From Planomicrobium okeanokoites (GTDB lineage: Bacteria; Bacillota; Bacilli; Bacillales_A; Planococcaceae), in contig NZ_QQRS01000001.1 in assembly GCF_003428875.1 (NCBI RefSeq), positions 682,001-746,000 on the forward strand: 64,000 bases of DNA, written 5' to 3'. This document shows positions 39,128-49,840 of this stretch, in pieces. A program made the translations under genes and the position numbers. Position 1 is the first letter of the stretch. Every line of letters starts with the position of its first letter. Under the pieces are notes generated by a model. The model was not told where the DNA came from, searched no databases, and saw only the letters and a program-made list of their open reading frames with translations.

Positions 39128-39186
39128 CCTGTTTTCGCGAAGCTGTTTTGCGCAATATCGGTTGGTGTAGAGCATGAAATAACAAA

Positions 39187-39222
39187 AGAAAAAAGACACC
39201 GGATATAAATACCCGGTGTCTC
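39187..39222 (-). terminator. intrinsic terminator after codY
   Basis: Perfect 9-bp stem AGACACCGG/CCGGTGTCT with TTTTTTC after it on the minus strand; it closes the xerC-hslV-hslU-codY operon. Confidence 0.9.
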
Positions 39223-39232
39223 CTGATTCATT

Positions 39233-40012
39233 TTAGTTCATTTTCAATTGCTCAAGCTCAGCAAGGAATTTTGTGTTAAGGACTTTGATGTAAGTCCCTT
39301 TCATCCCAAGTGAACGTGATTCGATGACGCCGGCACTTTCAAGTTTACGAAGTGCGTTGACGATTACTGAACGGGTGATTCCCACACGGTCAGCGATTTT
39401 TGAAGCGACAAGCAAACCTTCGTTGCCGTCAAGCTCTTCAAAAATGTGTTCGATTGCTTCAAGCTCACTGTAAGACAGTGATGAGATCGCCATTTGAACA
39501 ACAGCTTTGCTGCGTGCTTCTTCTTCGATGCGGTCGCCTTTTTCGCGAAGGATTTCCATCCCGACCACTGTTGCACCGTATTCGCCAAGAATCAAATCAT
39601 CATCCTGGAATTCAGCGTTGACGCGTCCAAGCAACAATGTACCAAGACGTTCGCCGCCACCGATGATCGGCACGATTGTAGTCAGGCCGTTTTTGAACAA
39701 TTCACGTTCTTCCACAGGGAAGATTGTGTGTTCGCTGTTTACATCCAGGTTAGCGGATGTTTCGTTGATGTTTGAAAGGTTTTGTGTGTATTCGATGGGG
39801 AACTGGCGCTCTTCAAGCATGCCTTTCATCCGTTCGTTTTCGATCTGCTGGTTGATGGCATAGCCTAGGACTTTACCTTTGCGGCTGACAACGAATGCGT
39901 TACATTCGATAACTTCGCTTAAAGTTTCCGCCATGTCCTTGAAGTTTACCGGCTTGCCGGCTGCTGCTTGCAGCATAGAGTTGATGCGTCTCGTTTTTCC
40001 TAATAAATTCAT
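39233..40012 (-). CDS. codY: GTP-sensing global repressor CodY
   Basis: The 259-residue regulator senses branched-chain amino acids and GTP and represses nutrient-uptake and biosynthesis genes in rich conditions. The N-terminal GAF domain (about 1-155) is followed by a winged helix with [44 protein letters not shown] at about 203-245. AGGAGG is upstream of the ATG. It ends the cod operon; an 85-bp gap precedes it with no terminator. Confidence 0.98.
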   Translation of the reverse strand: MNLLGKTRRINSMLQAAAGKPVNFKDMAETLSEVIECNAFVVSRKGKVLGYAINQQIENERMKGMLEERQFPIEYTQNLSNINETSANLDVNSEHTIFPVEERELFKNGLTTIVPIIGGGERLGTLLLGRVNAEFQDDDLILGEYGATVVGMEILREKGDRIEEEARSKAVVQMAISSLSYSELEAIEHIFEELDGNEGLLVASKIADRVGITRSVIVNALRKLESAGVIESRSLGMKGTYIKVLNTKFLAELEQLKMN

Positions 40013-40097
40013 TATAATGAACCTCCTACATAATTCGTACCGTATTTATTCAATATTCTAAAGCTTTTTACTCTTTAAGGGAACTGATTTGACTTAT

Positions 40098-41495
40098 TTA
40101 CAGGATAAATTGTGACAAATCTTTGTTTTTTGCCACATTTTCAAGTTTATCGTTCACATATTGAGGTGTTATGTCTATTTGCGCAGGGCTTATTTCAGAA
40201 GCTTCAAAGGACAGGTCTTCGAGCAGCCGCTCTAAAATGGTATGCAATCGGCGGGCTCCGATGTTATCGGTATCCTGATTCACTTCATACGCAATTTCCG
40301 CTAGTCTGACGATTGAGGCATCATTGAAGTTTACCACAACTCCCTCTGTTTCGAGAAGCGCTTTATATTGATTCAGCAAAGAATGTTTCGGTTCCGTCAA
40401 TATTTTGACGAAATCGTCCACTTCCAGCTTCTGCAGCTCCACACGGATCGGGAACCGGCCCTGCAGTTCAGGAATCAGGTCAGAAGGCTTGGACATATGG
40501 AATGCCCCCGCTGCAACAAACAGCATATAGTCCGTTTTCACCGCTCCGTACTTTGTGGAAACGGTTGAGCCTTCGACAATCGGCAGAATATCCCGCTGCA
40601 CACCTTCACGCGATACATCCGCTGAAGACGAGTTATTCTTGCTGGCGATCTTGTCCATCTCGTCAATAAAGATGATGCCGTGCTGTTCTGCCCGGTCAAT
40701 CGCTTCACTTGCCACTTCTTCATCATCAACCAGTTTCGCCGCTTCTTCTGCAGCTAAAATGCGTCTGGCCTCTTTCACTTGAAGGCGGCGTTTTTTCTTT
40801 TTCTTCGGCATCAGGGAAGATAAGGCATCCTGCATATTCGCGCCCATCTGCTCCATGCCGGAACCTTGAAGGGCATCAAACATCGACGGCGCGTTTTCCA
40901 GCACCTCGACATTCAGCCACTCGTCTTCCAATTTCCCCGCTTTCAAATCTGCAGCGATTTCCCGTCTTTTCACGCGAACTTCCACTTCAGCAGTCGGCTC
41001 TTCTTCATCCTGATCGAATTTTTGGCCGAACATCATCTCAAGCGGATTTTGGCTTGCCTGCTTTTTCTTCATCGAAGGAACGAGCAATTTTACAATCCGT
41101 TCATTGGCTGCAGCTTCCGCTTTGCCCTTCACCGCTTCGAACTTCTCTTCTTTCACGATTCTGACTGCAGCTTCCACCAAGTCACGCACCATCGATTCCA
41201 CATCGCGTCCAACATAACCCACTTCGGTGAATTTCGTCGCTTCCACTTTGATAAAGGGTGCGCCTGTCAATTTAGCGATGCGTCTGGCAATTTCCGTCTT
41301 ACCGACACCTGTCGGCCCGATCATCAGGATATTCTTCGGGATCACTTCGTCACGCAGCTCCTCATCCAGCCGGCTTCTTCTGTAGCGGTTGCGAAGTGCG
41401 ATCGCAATCGACCGCTTGGCATCTTTCTGGCCTACTATATAACGGTCAAGATGTTCCGTTATCTGTCTGGGTGTCAGATCTGTTTGGGTTTTCAT
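40098..41495 (-). CDS. hslU: HslUV protease ATPase subunit (ClpY)
   Basis: The 465-residue AAA+ unfoldase feeds substrates to HslV. Walker [10 protein letters not shown] (about 61-69), Walker [12 protein letters not shown] and the I-domain with [17 protein letters not shown] are present. The ATG at 41495 overlaps the hslV stop (ATGA), has GGAGGAG 8 nt upstream and gives [11 protein letters not shown]; the longer frame runs into hslV. Confidence 0.97.
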   Translation of the reverse strand: MKTQTDLTPRQITEHLDRYIVGQKDAKRSIAIALRNRYRRSRLDEELRDEVIPKNILMIGPTGVGKTEIARRIAKLTGAPFIKVEATKFTEVGYVGRDVESMVRDLVEAAVRIVKEEKFEAVKGKAEAAANERIVKLLVPSMKKKQASQNPLEMMFGQKFDQDEEEPTAEVEVRVKRREIAADLKAGKLEDEWLNVEVLENAPSMFDALQGSGMEQMGANMQDALSSLMPKKKKKRRLQVKEARRILAAEEAAKLVDDEEVASEAIDRAEQHGIIFIDEMDKIASKNNSSSADVSREGVQRDILPIVEGSTVSTKYGAVKTDYMLFVAAGAFHMSKPSDLIPELQGRFPIRVELQKLEVDDFVKILTEPKHSLLNQYKALLETEGVVVNFNDASIVRLAEIAYEVNQDTDNIGARRLHTILERLLEDLSFEASEISPAQIDITPQYVNDKLENVAKNKDLSQFIL

Positions 41496-42040
41496 TTTGA
41501 CAGCTCCTCCACTACGATTTGATGATTTGTGTAAACACATATATCCGCTGCGGTTTCCAGCGCTGATTGCGCGATCTCTTTGGCAGACATATTGTCGCCG
41601 GCATATTTCTTCAAGGCGCGGCCCGCCGCCAGCGCATAATTTCCGCCTGAACCGATAGCCAGTATCCCGTCATCCGGTTCGATCACTTCACCGGTTCCGG
41701 ATACCAGCAGCAACTCGTCTTTATTCATGACGATCAGCATCGCTTCCAGCTGGCGCAGCATTTTATCTCCACGCCATTGCTTGGCCAGTTCCACTGCAGC
41801 CCGCTGAAGATTTCCGTTGTACTCAGTGAGTTTGCCTTCGAACATTTCAAAAAGAGTGAAAGCATCAGCCACTGAACCGGCAAAGCCCGTCAATACCTGG
41901 CCATTATATAAAGTACGTACTTTTCTTGCTGTATGTTTCATGACAACGGCATTGCCGAAAGTCACTTGTCCATCACCTGACATTGCGCATTCGCCGTTGT
42001 GGCGTACCGCGAATATCGTGGTGGCATGAAATTGTTCCAT
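41492..42040 (-). CDS. hslV: HslUV protease peptidase subunit (ClpQ)
   Basis: The 182-residue N-terminal-nucleophile peptidase forms the proteolytic chamber of Hsl[37 protein letters not shown] and [13 protein letters not shown] are diagnostic. The protein begins [12 protein letters not shown]: unlike B. subtilis ClpQ/CodW, which uses Ser2, there is no Ser or Thr at position 2. The canonical Thr would be exposed only after removing six residues. AGAGGGG precedes the ATG, supporting this start. Confidence 0.96.
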   Translation of the reverse strand: MEQFHATTIFAVRHNGECAMSGDGQVTFGNAVVMKHTARKVRTLYNGQVLTGFAGSVADAFTLFEMFEGKLTEYNGNLQRAAVELAKQWRGDKMLRQLEAMLIVMNKDELLLVSGTGEVIEPDDGILAIGSGGNYALAAGRALKKYAGDNMSAKEIAQSALETAADICVYTNHQIVVEELSK

Positions 42041-42054
42041 CAGTATTCCCCTCT

Positions 42055-42948
42055 CTATGCCCGCGGATGTGAATTCAAATATGTTTTCCGCAAATGCTCT
42101 TTTGTCACGTGTGTATAAACCTGGGTGGATGACAGATGGGAATGCCCAAGCAATTCCTGAACTGTCCGGAGATCCGCGCCATTATTCAACAGGTGGGTAG
42201 CAAAGCTGTGGCGGATCATATGGGGATAGATATTGGAATTAGCCGATGCCTTTTTCATGCATTCGGTCAATATATGGCGTATCCCCCGCGCCGTCAGAAG
42301 ATCTCCCCGGTTATTGACAAACAAACCATCGTGGTCCGTGTTTTTCATAAGCTTAGGACGAACTTCATCGATATAATGTTCCAATGCGTCATGCGCAAAT
42401 TGTCCATAAGGTATGTAGCGCTCTTTTCGGCCTTTCCCCATCACTTTGACAATCTGCATGCTTCGGTCCAGATCCTTCATCCGGATGGAAACGCATTCGC
42501 TGACCCGCATGCCGGTTGCATATAATAGCTCCAGAAGCGCGGTATTGCGGATCGACAGCTTGTCTTCGCCTCTGACCGATTCAAACAGAACAGCCAGCTC
42601 TTCTTCGTAAAAGAATTGTGGCAGCCGTTCTTCTTTCTTCGGATGGTACAGTGAACGGAATGCATCTTCGTTCAAGCCGAATTCCCGATTGCCGTATTTG
42701 AAAAAGGATCGGATGGCTGATATTTTCCGGGACACGGTCGTTCTGGACATTTGTTCATTATATAATCTCGTCACGTAATTGCGGGCATGCAGATATTCGA
42801 CCTGCTTCAGATCGTAGACGCCTTCACTCTCCATGACCTGAAAAAAACCCGCTAAATCATGCTCGTAATTAAGCACGGTGAGTTCTGAATAATTTTTTTC
42901 CAATTGTATATAACTGATGAAAGACCGGACCATTTCCTGTTTATCCAT
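42055..42948 (-). CDS. xerC: site-specific tyrosine recombinase XerC (CodV)
   Basis: The 297-residue recombinase resolves chromosome dimers at dif. An N-terminal SAM-like DNA-binding domain ([27 protein letters not shown]) precedes the catalytic domain with Arg (ATGMRVSE, about 146), [10 protein letters not shown] (about 240-250), [16 protein letters not shown] with the nucleophile Tyr (about 277). Its presence at the head of hslV-hslU-codY is the normal housekeeping arrangement, not a mobile element. Confidence 0.96.
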   Translation of the reverse strand: MDKQEMVRSFISYIQLEKNYSELTVLNYEHDLAGFFQVMESEGVYDLKQVEYLHARNYVTRLYNEQMSRTTVSRKISAIRSFFKYGNREFGLNEDAFRSLYHPKKEERLPQFFYEEELAVLFESVRGEDKLSIRNTALLELLYATGMRVSECVSIRMKDLDRSMQIVKVMGKGRKERYIPYGQFAHDALEHYIDEVRPKLMKNTDHDGLFVNNRGDLLTARGIRHILTECMKKASANSNIYPHMIRHSFATHLLNNGADLRTVQELLGHSHLSSTQVYTHVTKEHLRKTYLNSHPRA

Positions 42949-43017
42949 CTCGCTGTCCCGCCCTTTCCAATCTGCCGCGCCTGTTCAGATGTGATTTAAT
43001 CATTACAGCGCAATAAT

Positions 43018-43052
43018 AAAAAGCCTCTAAATTATATCAAAATTCAGAGGCC
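43018..43052 (-). terminator. intrinsic terminator after trmFO
   Basis: Stem AAGCCTCT/AGAGGCTT-like (GCCTCT/AGAGGC) with an AT-rich extendable loop and TTTTTATT after it on the minus strand. Confidence 0.8.
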
Positions 43053-43060
43053 TTTATCAA

Positions 43061-44371
43061 TTAAACTGTTACTGTATTCATATAATTTCGAATTGATTCG
43101 AGAGCACGGTTCGCGTGCTTTTCAGCGCGTTCCTGTTTCGAACGGATGCGCTCACCAAGGTCCGGGAACAAACCGAAGTTGATGTTCATCGGCTGGAAGT
43201 TTTCACAGTCAGCTTCAGTGATATAACGAGCCATGCTTCCTAGTGCTGTATCAGCCGGGAAGATGACCAGTTCCTCACCCAGAGCCAATTTCGCAGCATT
43301 GACCCCTGCAAGCAAGCCGCTTCCAGCTGATTCGACATAGCCTTCCACGCCTGTCATCTGGCCGGCAAAGAAAATATTAGGATCGGCTTTCAATTGGTAA
43401 GTCGGTTTCAACACGCGCGGAGAGTTGATGAATGTGTTGCGGTGCATCACACCGTAACGGACAATTTCAACATTTTCCAGACCAGGAATGAGTTTCAAAA
43501 CTTCTTTTTGAGGTCCCCATTTCAAGTGCGTCTGGAATCCGACAATGTTATAAAGCGTGCCTGCAGCGTCATCCTGACGAAGCTGCACAACTGCATAAGG
43601 CCGTTCGCCTGTTTTCGGATTTTCAAGGCCGACCGGTTTCATCGGACCGAAAGTCAATGTTTTTTCTCCTCGGGCAGCCATCACTTCGACTGGCATACAT
43701 CCTTCAAAGTAGATCTCTTTTTCAAATTCCTTCAATGGCACAACTTCAGCTTCAACCAGAGCCGTGTGGAACCGCTTGAATTCCTCTTCAGTCATCGGGC
43801 AGTTAAGATAAGCGGCTTCGCCTTTATCATAACGCGATTTCAAATAGACTTTATCCATATCGATGCTGTCTTTCTCAACGATCGGTGCGGCAGCATCATA
43901 GAAATAAAGATAATCTTCCCCAGTCAATTTACGGATCTTTTCAGCAAGTGCCGGTGATGTCAACGGACCTGTCGCAATGATTGTGATGCCTTCCGGAATT
44001 TCCGTCACTTCTTCATTGATCACTTCAACCAGCGGGTGATTGCGGACTTTATCCGTAACCGCTCCCGCAAATTCATGGCGGTCTACTGCGAGTGCTCCGC
44101 CAGCAGGGACAGAAGCTTTATCGGCTGACTCGATGATGACCGAGTCCATCATCCGCATTTCTTCTTTGATAACGCCGACTGCATTGGTCAGCGAATTAGC
44201 GCGCAATGAGTTACTGCATACCAGTTCAGCGAATTTGTCTGTGTGGTGAGCCGGAGTTTGCTTGACCGGCCGCATTTCATATAAACGGACATTGACTCCT
44301 CTTTTGGCGATTTGCCATGCAGCTTCACTGCCGGCGAGTCCTGCGCCGATTACATTGATGGTTTTTGTCAT
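43061..44371 (-). CDS. trmFO: folate-dependent tRNA (uracil-54) methyltransferase TrmFO
   Basis: The 436-residue FAD enzyme uses methylene-tetrahydrofolate to make ribothymidine 54 in tRNA. The Rossmann [17 protein letters not shown] (about 9-25), the [25 protein letters not shown] signature, and the C-terminal FAD loop [20 protein letters not shown] are present. It lies between topA and xerC, as in B. subtilis (gid). Confidence 0.97.
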   Translation of the reverse strand: MTKTINVIGAGLAGSEAAWQIAKRGVNVRLYEMRPVKQTPAHHTDKFAELVCSNSLRANSLTNAVGVIKEEMRMMDSVIIESADKASVPAGGALAVDRHEFAGAVTDKVRNHPLVEVINEEVTEIPEGITIIATGPLTSPALAEKIRKLTGEDYLYFYDAAAPIVEKDSIDMDKVYLKSRYDKGEAAYLNCPMTEEEFKRFHTALVEAEVVPLKEFEKEIYFEGCMPVEVMAARGEKTLTFGPMKPVGLENPKTGERPYAVVQLRQDDAAGTLYNIVGFQTHLKWGPQKEVLKLIPGLENVEIVRYGVMHRNTFINSPRVLKPTYQLKADPNIFFAGQMTGVEGYVESAGSGLLAGVNAAKLALGEELVIFPADTALGSMARYITEADCENFQPMNINFGLFPDLGERIRSKQERAEKHANRALESIRNYMNTVTV

Positions 44372-44390
44372 TGTTGAACACCTCAGTTAA

Positions 44391-46460
44391 TTATTGTACT
44401 TCTTCCTGATAATCACAATTTACACAATTGATCTGGACGCCTTTTTTCACTTTCTTTTCAACCAGAAGGCTGCTGCACTTCGGACATGGACGCTCTATCG
44501 GTTTATCCCATGAGACAAATTCACACTCAGGATAACGTTCGCAACCATAGAAGATGCGTTTTTTCTTACTCTTCCGTTCGACAATCTCACCTTTTTTACA
44601 TGTAGGGCATGTGACACCTGTATGCTTGACAATCGCTTTCGTGTTGCGGCATTCAGGGAAATTGCTGCAGGCCATGAATTTGCCGTACCGGCCAAGTTTG
44701 AAGACCATCGGCGATCCGCAGTGTTCACAGTCTTCCCCGGCAGGTTCATCTTTGATCTGGACTTTCTCCATTTCATTTTCAGCGACTTCAACGTCTTTTT
44801 CGAAGTCTTTGAAGAATTCCGCTATAATGCTTTTCCATTCCACATCGCCATCTTCGACACTGTCGAGATCGTGCTCCATTTTAGCAGTGAATTCGATATT
44901 CAGAATATCCGGGAAAAATTCCAGGACAAGGCTGTGGACAATTTCCCCAAGCTCAGTCGGAATAAACCGTTTGGCGTCAAGCGTTACATAGCCGCGTTTC
45001 TGGATCGTGTCCAGCGTTGGCGCATAAGTTGACGGGCGGCCTATCCCCAATTCTTCGAGCGTTCTCACAAGACGCGCTTCCGTATATCTTGGCGGCGGCT
45101 GCGTGAAATGCTGTTTGGGTTCGATGGCGACAGCTTTGACTTTATCGCCTTCTTCCATTTCAGGAAGAATATTGTCTTTGTCTTCAGTTTTGTCATCTGT
45201 GCCTTCAACATAAACTTTCATGAAACCAGGGAATTTCACCTGAGACCCGTTGGCGCGGAATACGGCTTCTCCGTTCTGCAGTTCCGCCATTACCGTATCA
45301 AGTACAGCCGGACTCATCTGGCTCGCTACAAAACGGTCCCATATCAATTTATAGAGACGATATAAATCCCTGGACAGGATACTTTTCAATGATTCCGGAG
45401 TGCGCATCACACTTGTCGGCCGCACCGCTTCGTGGGCATCCTGTGATTTGGATGACTGCTTTGCTGCAGCCGTTTTTGTTACATACTCAGAACCATATTT
45501 CTCTTCGATGAATTTGATGGTATCCTGCTTGGCTGTATCTGAGATCCGTGTTGAATCCGTACGCATATACGTAATCAGACCCGTAATCCCTTCTTTGCCG
45601 ACCGCTATACCTTCGTAAAGCTGTTGTGCAAGCATCATGGTTTTCTTGGCACGGAAGTTTAATTTTCTTGCTGCTTCCTGCTGCAGAGAGGATGTTGTGA
45701 AAGATGGGGATGGATTTCTCTTTCTCTCTTTTTTAACGACGCGGTTGACAGTGAAATTCTTGCCTTTCATCGTCGCCATGACCGCTTTGACATCATCTTC
45801 ATTTTGCAATTTCATTTTTTCTTTTGCATTCCCGTAAAACTGGGCTTCAAAATTCTTTTTCGCTTTTTCGAACTCACCTGTTATAGACCAATACTCTTCC
45901 GGTTCGAATTCTTTTATTTCATTTTCACGATCGATGACCAGGCGAAGCGCCACTGATTGCACACGGCCCGCCGATAATCCTTTTTTCACTTTTTTCCACA
46001 ATAACGGACTGATGCTGTAACCGACGAGACGGTCAAGAACCCGTCTTGCCTGCTGTGCATCGACAAGATCCATATCGATTTTGCGCGGTTGCTTAAACGA
46101 TTCTTTAATTGCATCTTTTGTAATTTCGTTGAAAACAACACGGCAATCCGAGTCAAGATCTACGCCGAGTGCATTTGCCAAATGCCAGGCAATCGCTTCC
46201 CCTTCTCTGTCGGGGTCAGCCGCGAGAAAGACTTTCTTCGCTTTTTTCGCTTCTTTTTTTAAATCCTGAAGAATTGGGCCTTTCCCCCGTATCGTAATAT
46301 AGCGGGGTTCAAAATTATTTTCCACATCAACAGCCATCTGGCTGCGGGGTAAATCACGCAAATGCCCTAAAGACGCGCGGACTTTATACTTCTTGCCCAA
46401 ATAACGCTCGATTGTTTTCGCCTTTGCTGGCGATTCCACAATCACTAAAAAATCCGACAT
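44391..46460 (-). CDS. topA: DNA topoisomerase I
   Basis: The 689-residue type IA topoisomerase relaxes negative supercoils. The Toprim domain ([17 protein letters not shown] and [14 protein letters not shown]), the active-site Tyr in [12 protein letters not shown] (about residue 300) and three C-terminal four-Cys zinc ribbons ([23 protein letters not shown]) are visible. The ATG at 46460 has GAGGAGG 6 nt upstream; the ATG five codons earlier overlaps that site. Confidence 0.97.
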   Translation of the reverse strand: MSDFLVIVESPAKAKTIERYLGKKYKVRASLGHLRDLPRSQMAVDVENNFEPRYITIRGKGPILQDLKKEAKKAKKVFLAADPDREGEAIAWHLANALGVDLDSDCRVVFNEITKDAIKESFKQPRKIDMDLVDAQQARRVLDRLVGYSISPLLWKKVKKGLSAGRVQSVALRLVIDRENEIKEFEPEEYWSITGEFEKAKKNFEAQFYGNAKEKMKLQNEDDVKAVMATMKGKNFTVNRVVKKERKRNPSPSFTTSSLQQEAARKLNFRAKKTMMLAQQLYEGIAVGKEGITGLITYMRTDSTRISDTAKQDTIKFIEEKYGSEYVTKTAAAKQSSKSQDAHEAVRPTSVMRTPESLKSILSRDLYRLYKLIWDRFVASQMSPAVLDTVMAELQNGEAVFRANGSQVKFPGFMKVYVEGTDDKTEDKDNILPEMEEGDKVKAVAIEPKQHFTQPPPRYTEARLVRTLEELGIGRPSTYAPTLDTIQKRGYVTLDAKRFIPTELGEIVHSLVLEFFPDILNIEFTAKMEHDLDSVEDGDVEWKSIIAEFFKDFEKDVEVAENEMEKVQIKDEPAGEDCEHCGSPMVFKLGRYGKFMACSNFPECRNTKAIVKHTGVTCPTCKKGEIVERKSKKKRIFYGCERYPECEFVSWDKPIERPCPKCSSLLVEKKVKKGVQINCVNCDYQEEVQ

Positions 46461-46561
46461 AAAACTCCTCCTCATAGAGGTTTCTTAAACTTTTACATAT
46501 TGTATAAATAAGAAATACCTGTGCAAAATGTATAACAGTTTTTGTGTTAATGCAAGGCATT

Positions 46562-47467
46562 TCATTTTATCGACTTATTTAAAACCTGAATTTCCCGGTA
46601 TTCTTCCAGCACCTGAAGTGCGTTCCAAACCGGTTTTGCACCTTCATAAATGAGTTTATGCGGACCAGCCGATAGGGCAGAATCGATATTCCCCGGGACC
46701 GCAAAAATATCCTTGCCATGTTCAACGGCATGTTCAATCGTACTGAGCGTACCGCTTTTCACTTCCGCTTCCGTGACCAAAACCCCTTTCACCAAACCAC
46801 TGATGATGCGGTTGCGCATCGGGAAATTCCAGCGTTTCGGCTGTATATAAGGCGGATATTCGGTTATCGACAATTGAGTTTCTTCTATTATAATATTCAA
46901 TTCACCGTTCTCTTTCGGATACGGATGCATAAAGCCGCTGCCGGTAACAGCAATTGTTTTGCCGCCGCAAGCTATAGCAGTCCGGTGCGCCATCGCATCG
47001 GCGCCTTTAGCCAATCCGCTGACGATTATAAAACCCGCTGCCACAAGATCCGGAATGATCTTATCCATCGCTTTTTGTGAGTATTTTGAAGCTTTTCTGG
47101 CGCCGATAACACCGAGCCGGTCTTCATCCAATAAATAATCTATATTGCCCTTGGCATAAATGATGGCTGGTGGATCGATCAATTGAAAGAGACTTTGCGG
47201 GTAATTGGGATGGTTATAAGATATGGGGATTATCTTATGCTTTTCATACACGTCAGAATAGGGGGTGTTTAGTGATTTTCTGTAAGCGGTTTTCAGATTC
47301 GCCGCCGCTTCCGGCTTTATGCCGAGCAATTGACTGATTTCCCAGGCTGGCCTGTTTTCCAGATATTCCAATGCCGCATCATCGAGCATCAGCCTTTTTA
47401 AGCGATCGAGTGGTCTGGGGTAAACATAATGCAGCGCCATCAACCTTTGTTCAAACAATGAATCCAT
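46562..47467 (-). CDS. dprA: DNA-processing protein DprA (Smf)
   Basis: The 301-residue protein loads RecA on incoming single-stranded DNA during transformation. The extended Rossmann domain shows LGVIGARKASKYSQKAM, SGLAKGADAMAHRTA (about 152-166), AVTGSGFMHPYPKEN and FPMRNRIISGLVKGVLVTEA. It has its own promoter behind the sucD terminator and precedes topA. No competence-gene promoter motif was identified. Confidence 0.95.
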   Translation of the reverse strand: MDSLFEQRLMALHYVYPRPLDRLKRLMLDDAALEYLENRPAWEISQLLGIKPEAAANLKTAYRKSLNTPYSDVYEKHKIIPISYNHPNYPQSLFQLIDPPAIIYAKGNIDYLLDEDRLGVIGARKASKYSQKAMDKIIPDLVAAGFIIVSGLAKGADAMAHRTAIACGGKTIAVTGSGFMHPYPKENGELNIIIEETQLSITEYPPYIQPKRWNFPMRNRIISGLVKGVLVTEAEVKSGTLSTIEHAVEHGKDIFAVPGNIDSALSAGPHKLIYEGAKPVWNALQVLEEYREIQVLNKSIK

Positions 47468-47522
47468 AAAGTTCCTCCATTCTTTTGGATGCCTGACAAA
47501 GATGAAGTGCGACTTAAGCTTA

Positions 47523-47551
47523 ATAGTAGCCTGACTGGGAGATCATGTAAA
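47523..47551 (-). promoter_or_regulatory. sigma-A-like promoter of dprA
   Basis: TTTACA and TACTAT with 17-bp spacing on the minus strand, about 56 bp upstream of dprA. Confidence 0.6.
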
Positions 47552-47595
47552 CAGTTGTTGGAATATTATCTTTATTCGTTGGGAAAAGCAAAAAA

Positions 47596-47631
47596 TCAAA
47601 AACGCGAAACCAATTAAGGTTCCGCGTTTCA
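47596..47631 (-). terminator. intrinsic terminator after sucD
   Basis: Stem AACGCGAAACC/GGTTCCGCGTT with one bulge and an AATTAA loop; TTTTTGATTTTTT follows on the minus strand. Confidence 0.88.
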
Positions 47632-47636
47632 AATGA

Positions 47637-48539
47637 TTAATGTGTTTTACAAGCGTCGTAAAGACCTTTTTCTTTGATCACTTTGATCAAAGTTTCACCG
47701 ATAACTGATGGAGTGTCTGCAACTTCGATTCCAGCAGCGTTCATTGCTTTAATCTTATCTGCAGCAGTTCCTTTACCTCCGGAAATTATCGCACCAGCGT
47801 GGCCCATGCGTTTTCCTTCTGGAGCAGTCTGTCCGCCGATAAAGCCGACAACAGGTTTAGTCATATTAGCTTTAACCCATTCTGCAGCTTCTTCTTCAGC
47901 AGTACCACCGATTTCACCGATCATGACAACAGCATAAGTGTCTTCGTCTTCATTGAATTCCTTCAATACATCGATAAAGTTTGTGCCGTTTACAGGGTCT
48001 CCGCCGATGCCGACAGCAGTCGATTGGCCGATTCCTTCTTCAGACAATTGGTGAGTCGCTTCGTACGTCAACGTACCAGAGCGTGATACAACACCGACAT
48101 GTCCTTTTTTGTGAATGTAACCAGGCATGATGCCGATCTTACATTCGTCCGGAGTGATGACACCCGGGCAGTTAGGTCCGACAAGACGTGTTTTCTTGCC
48201 TTCCATATAACGCTTCACTTTTACCATGTCCAATACAGGAATGTGCTCAGTGATGCAGATAGCCATGTCCAGATCAGCTTCCACTGCTTCAAGAATTGCG
48301 TCAGCAGCAAAAGGAGCCGGTACATAAATTACAGATACATTAGCACCTGTAGCTTTTACGGCATCTTCAACTGTGTTGAAAACAGGTACGCCTTCAACTT
48401 CAGTACCGCCTTTGCCTGGTGTTACACCCGCAACGATTTTCGTTCCGTATTCAAGCATTTGCTTTGTATGGAAAAGGGCAGTTGACCCTGTAATTCCCTG
48501 TACAAGCACTTTTGTGTCTTTATTAATGTATACACTCAT
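47637..48539 (-). CDS. sucD: succinyl-CoA synthetase alpha subunit
   Basis: The 300-residue subunit carries the phospho-His intermediate in the TCA-cycle step between succinyl-CoA and succinate. The CoA-binding domain ([21 protein letters not shown]) and the active His in [14 protein letters not shown] (about His245) are present. It starts 18 bp after sucC and ends with a terminator. Confidence 0.97.
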   Translation of the reverse strand: MSVYINKDTKVLVQGITGSTALFHTKQMLEYGTKIVAGVTPGKGGTEVEGVPVFNTVEDAVKATGANVSVIYVPAPFAADAILEAVEADLDMAICITEHIPVLDMVKVKRYMEGKKTRLVGPNCPGVITPDECKIGIMPGYIHKKGHVGVVSRSGTLTYEATHQLSEEGIGQSTAVGIGGDPVNGTNFIDVLKEFNEDEDTYAVVMIGEIGGTAEEEAAEWVKANMTKPVVGFIGGQTAPEGKRMGHAGAIISGGKGTAADKIKAMNAAGIEVADTPSVIGETLIKVIKEKGLYDACKTH

Positions 48540-48557
48540 TTTTGTCCCTGCCCTTCT

Positions 48558-49718
48558 TTAGCCTACAAGTTCTACGATCTGTTTCGCGCCATCCGCCATA
48601 GTGCCAGCAGCTACGATGTTCAGACCTGATTCGTTCAGCAGTTTTTTACCAAGTTCTACGTTCGTTCCTTCAAGACGGACAACTAATGGCACTTCAAGGC
48701 TGACTTCTTTAGCAGCTTGAATAACACCTTCCGCAATGATGTCACACTTCATGATACCGCCGAAAATGTTAACGAAGATCCCTTTTACATTCTTGTCAGA
48801 AAGAATGATCTTGAAAGCTTCCGTTACTTTCTCAGCAGTGGCACCGCCCCCAACGTCAAGGAAGTTAGCGGGTGAGCCGCCGTAATAGTTGATCGTATCC
48901 ATTGTTGCCATAGCAAGGCCGGCACCGTTAACCATACAGCCGATGTTTCCGTCCAATGAAATGTAGCTCAAGTCATACTTGGAAGCTTCGATTTCTTTGG
49001 CATCTTCTTCATCGTAATCGCGCATTTCCATGATGTCCTGATGACGGTATAGCGCGTTCGCATCGAAGTTGAACTTCGCATCCAAAGCCACTACCTGTCC
49101 GTCGCCAGTTACAACCAATGGGTTGATCTCGACGATTGCTGCATCTTTTTCCACATAAGCCTGGTAAAGGCCCAGCATCAATTTGGCTGCTTTGTTTACA
49201 AGCTTAGCCGGGATGTTCATGTTGAATGCCATACGGCGAGCCTGGAAACCACTCAAACCGACAACAGGATCGATTTCTTCATAGAAGATTCGCTCCGGTG
49301 TGTTTGCTGCTACTTCTTCGATGTCCATTCCGCCTTCTTCTGATCCCATCAAGTTGACTAGGGAAGTTTCACGATCAAGAACCAATCCAAGATAGTATTC
49401 TTTTTCGATGTTGCTGCCCGCTTCGATGTAAAGACGTTTAACTTCTTTACCTTCGGGACCTGTTTGGTGAGTCACAAGCGTTTTGCCAAGAAGTTCCTTA
49501 GCATACTCGCGCACTTCATCCAAGTTTTTAGCCAGCTTGACGCCGCCTGCTTTGCCTCGTCCACCTGCGTGGATTTGAGCTTTTACAACGACAACATCCG
49601 AACCAAGTTCTTTCGCTGCTTTGACTGCTTCTTCAGGTGAAAAAGCAACATGGCCTTCTGGAACTGATACGCCATATTGTTTCAGGACCTGTTTTCCCTG
49701 ATATTCATGGATATTCAT
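48558..49718 (-). CDS. sucC: succinyl-CoA synthetase beta subunit
   Basis: The 386-residue ATP-grasp subunit binds the nucleotide and succinate. [22 protein letters not shown] and [20 protein letters not shown] mark the start; [18 protein letters not shown] and [15 protein letters not shown] mark the C-terminal half. GGAGG is upstream of the ATG. It is the first gene of sucCD behind its own promoter. Confidence 0.98.
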   Translation of the reverse strand: MNIHEYQGKQVLKQYGVSVPEGHVAFSPEEAVKAAKELGSDVVVVKAQIHAGGRGKAGGVKLAKNLDEVREYAKELLGKTLVTHQTGPEGKEVKRLYIEAGSNIEKEYYLGLVLDRETSLVNLMGSEEGGMDIEEVAANTPERIFYEEIDPVVGLSGFQARRMAFNMNIPAKLVNKAAKLMLGLYQAYVEKDAAIVEINPLVVTGDGQVVALDAKFNFDANALYRHQDIMEMRDYDEEDAKEIEASKYDLSYISLDGNIGCMVNGAGLAMATMDTINYYGGSPANFLDVGGGATAEKVTEAFKIILSDKNVKGIFVNIFGGIMKCDIIAEGVIQAAKEVSLEVPLVVRLEGTNVELGKKLLNESGLNIVAAGTMADGAKQIVELVG

Positions 49719-49767
49719 CTGTCATCCTCCAATCAAACATCTGTCTCTTAATTTTATTGCCTTTACC

Positions 49768-49796
49768 ATTGTATTAAAGTTGCCACAAAATGTCCA
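49768..49796 (-). promoter_or_regulatory. sigma-A-like promoter of sucCD
   Basis: TGGACA and TACAAT with 17-bp spacing on the minus strand, about 50 bp upstream of sucC. Confidence 0.6.
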
Positions 49797-49840
49797 CAGT
49801 AGACAGCCAAGCTAATGAATACTTGAAATATTCAATCACT

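Larger units (their letters stand above)
38926..39159. repeat. palindromic repeat family B, long copy with insert
   Basis: The ends GATATGGAGCAAAATAGC and GCTGTTTTGCGCAATATC match the other B copies. It carries two segments absent from the 84-bp copy. One is a middle segment with a perfect hairpin (38963-38992). The other (about 39066-39136) consists of a TTGGCCGAA/TTCGGCC hairpin plus module D. Between GGAAAG and GCGAAGCTG the short copies are uninterrupted, so that second segment looks inserted. Confidence 0.78.

Noticed and set aside
42055-42948. Tyrosine recombinase considered as evidence of an integrated element
   Set aside because: It is the housekeeping XerC/CodV at the head of the cod operon, with no attachment-site repeats or cargo genes around it.
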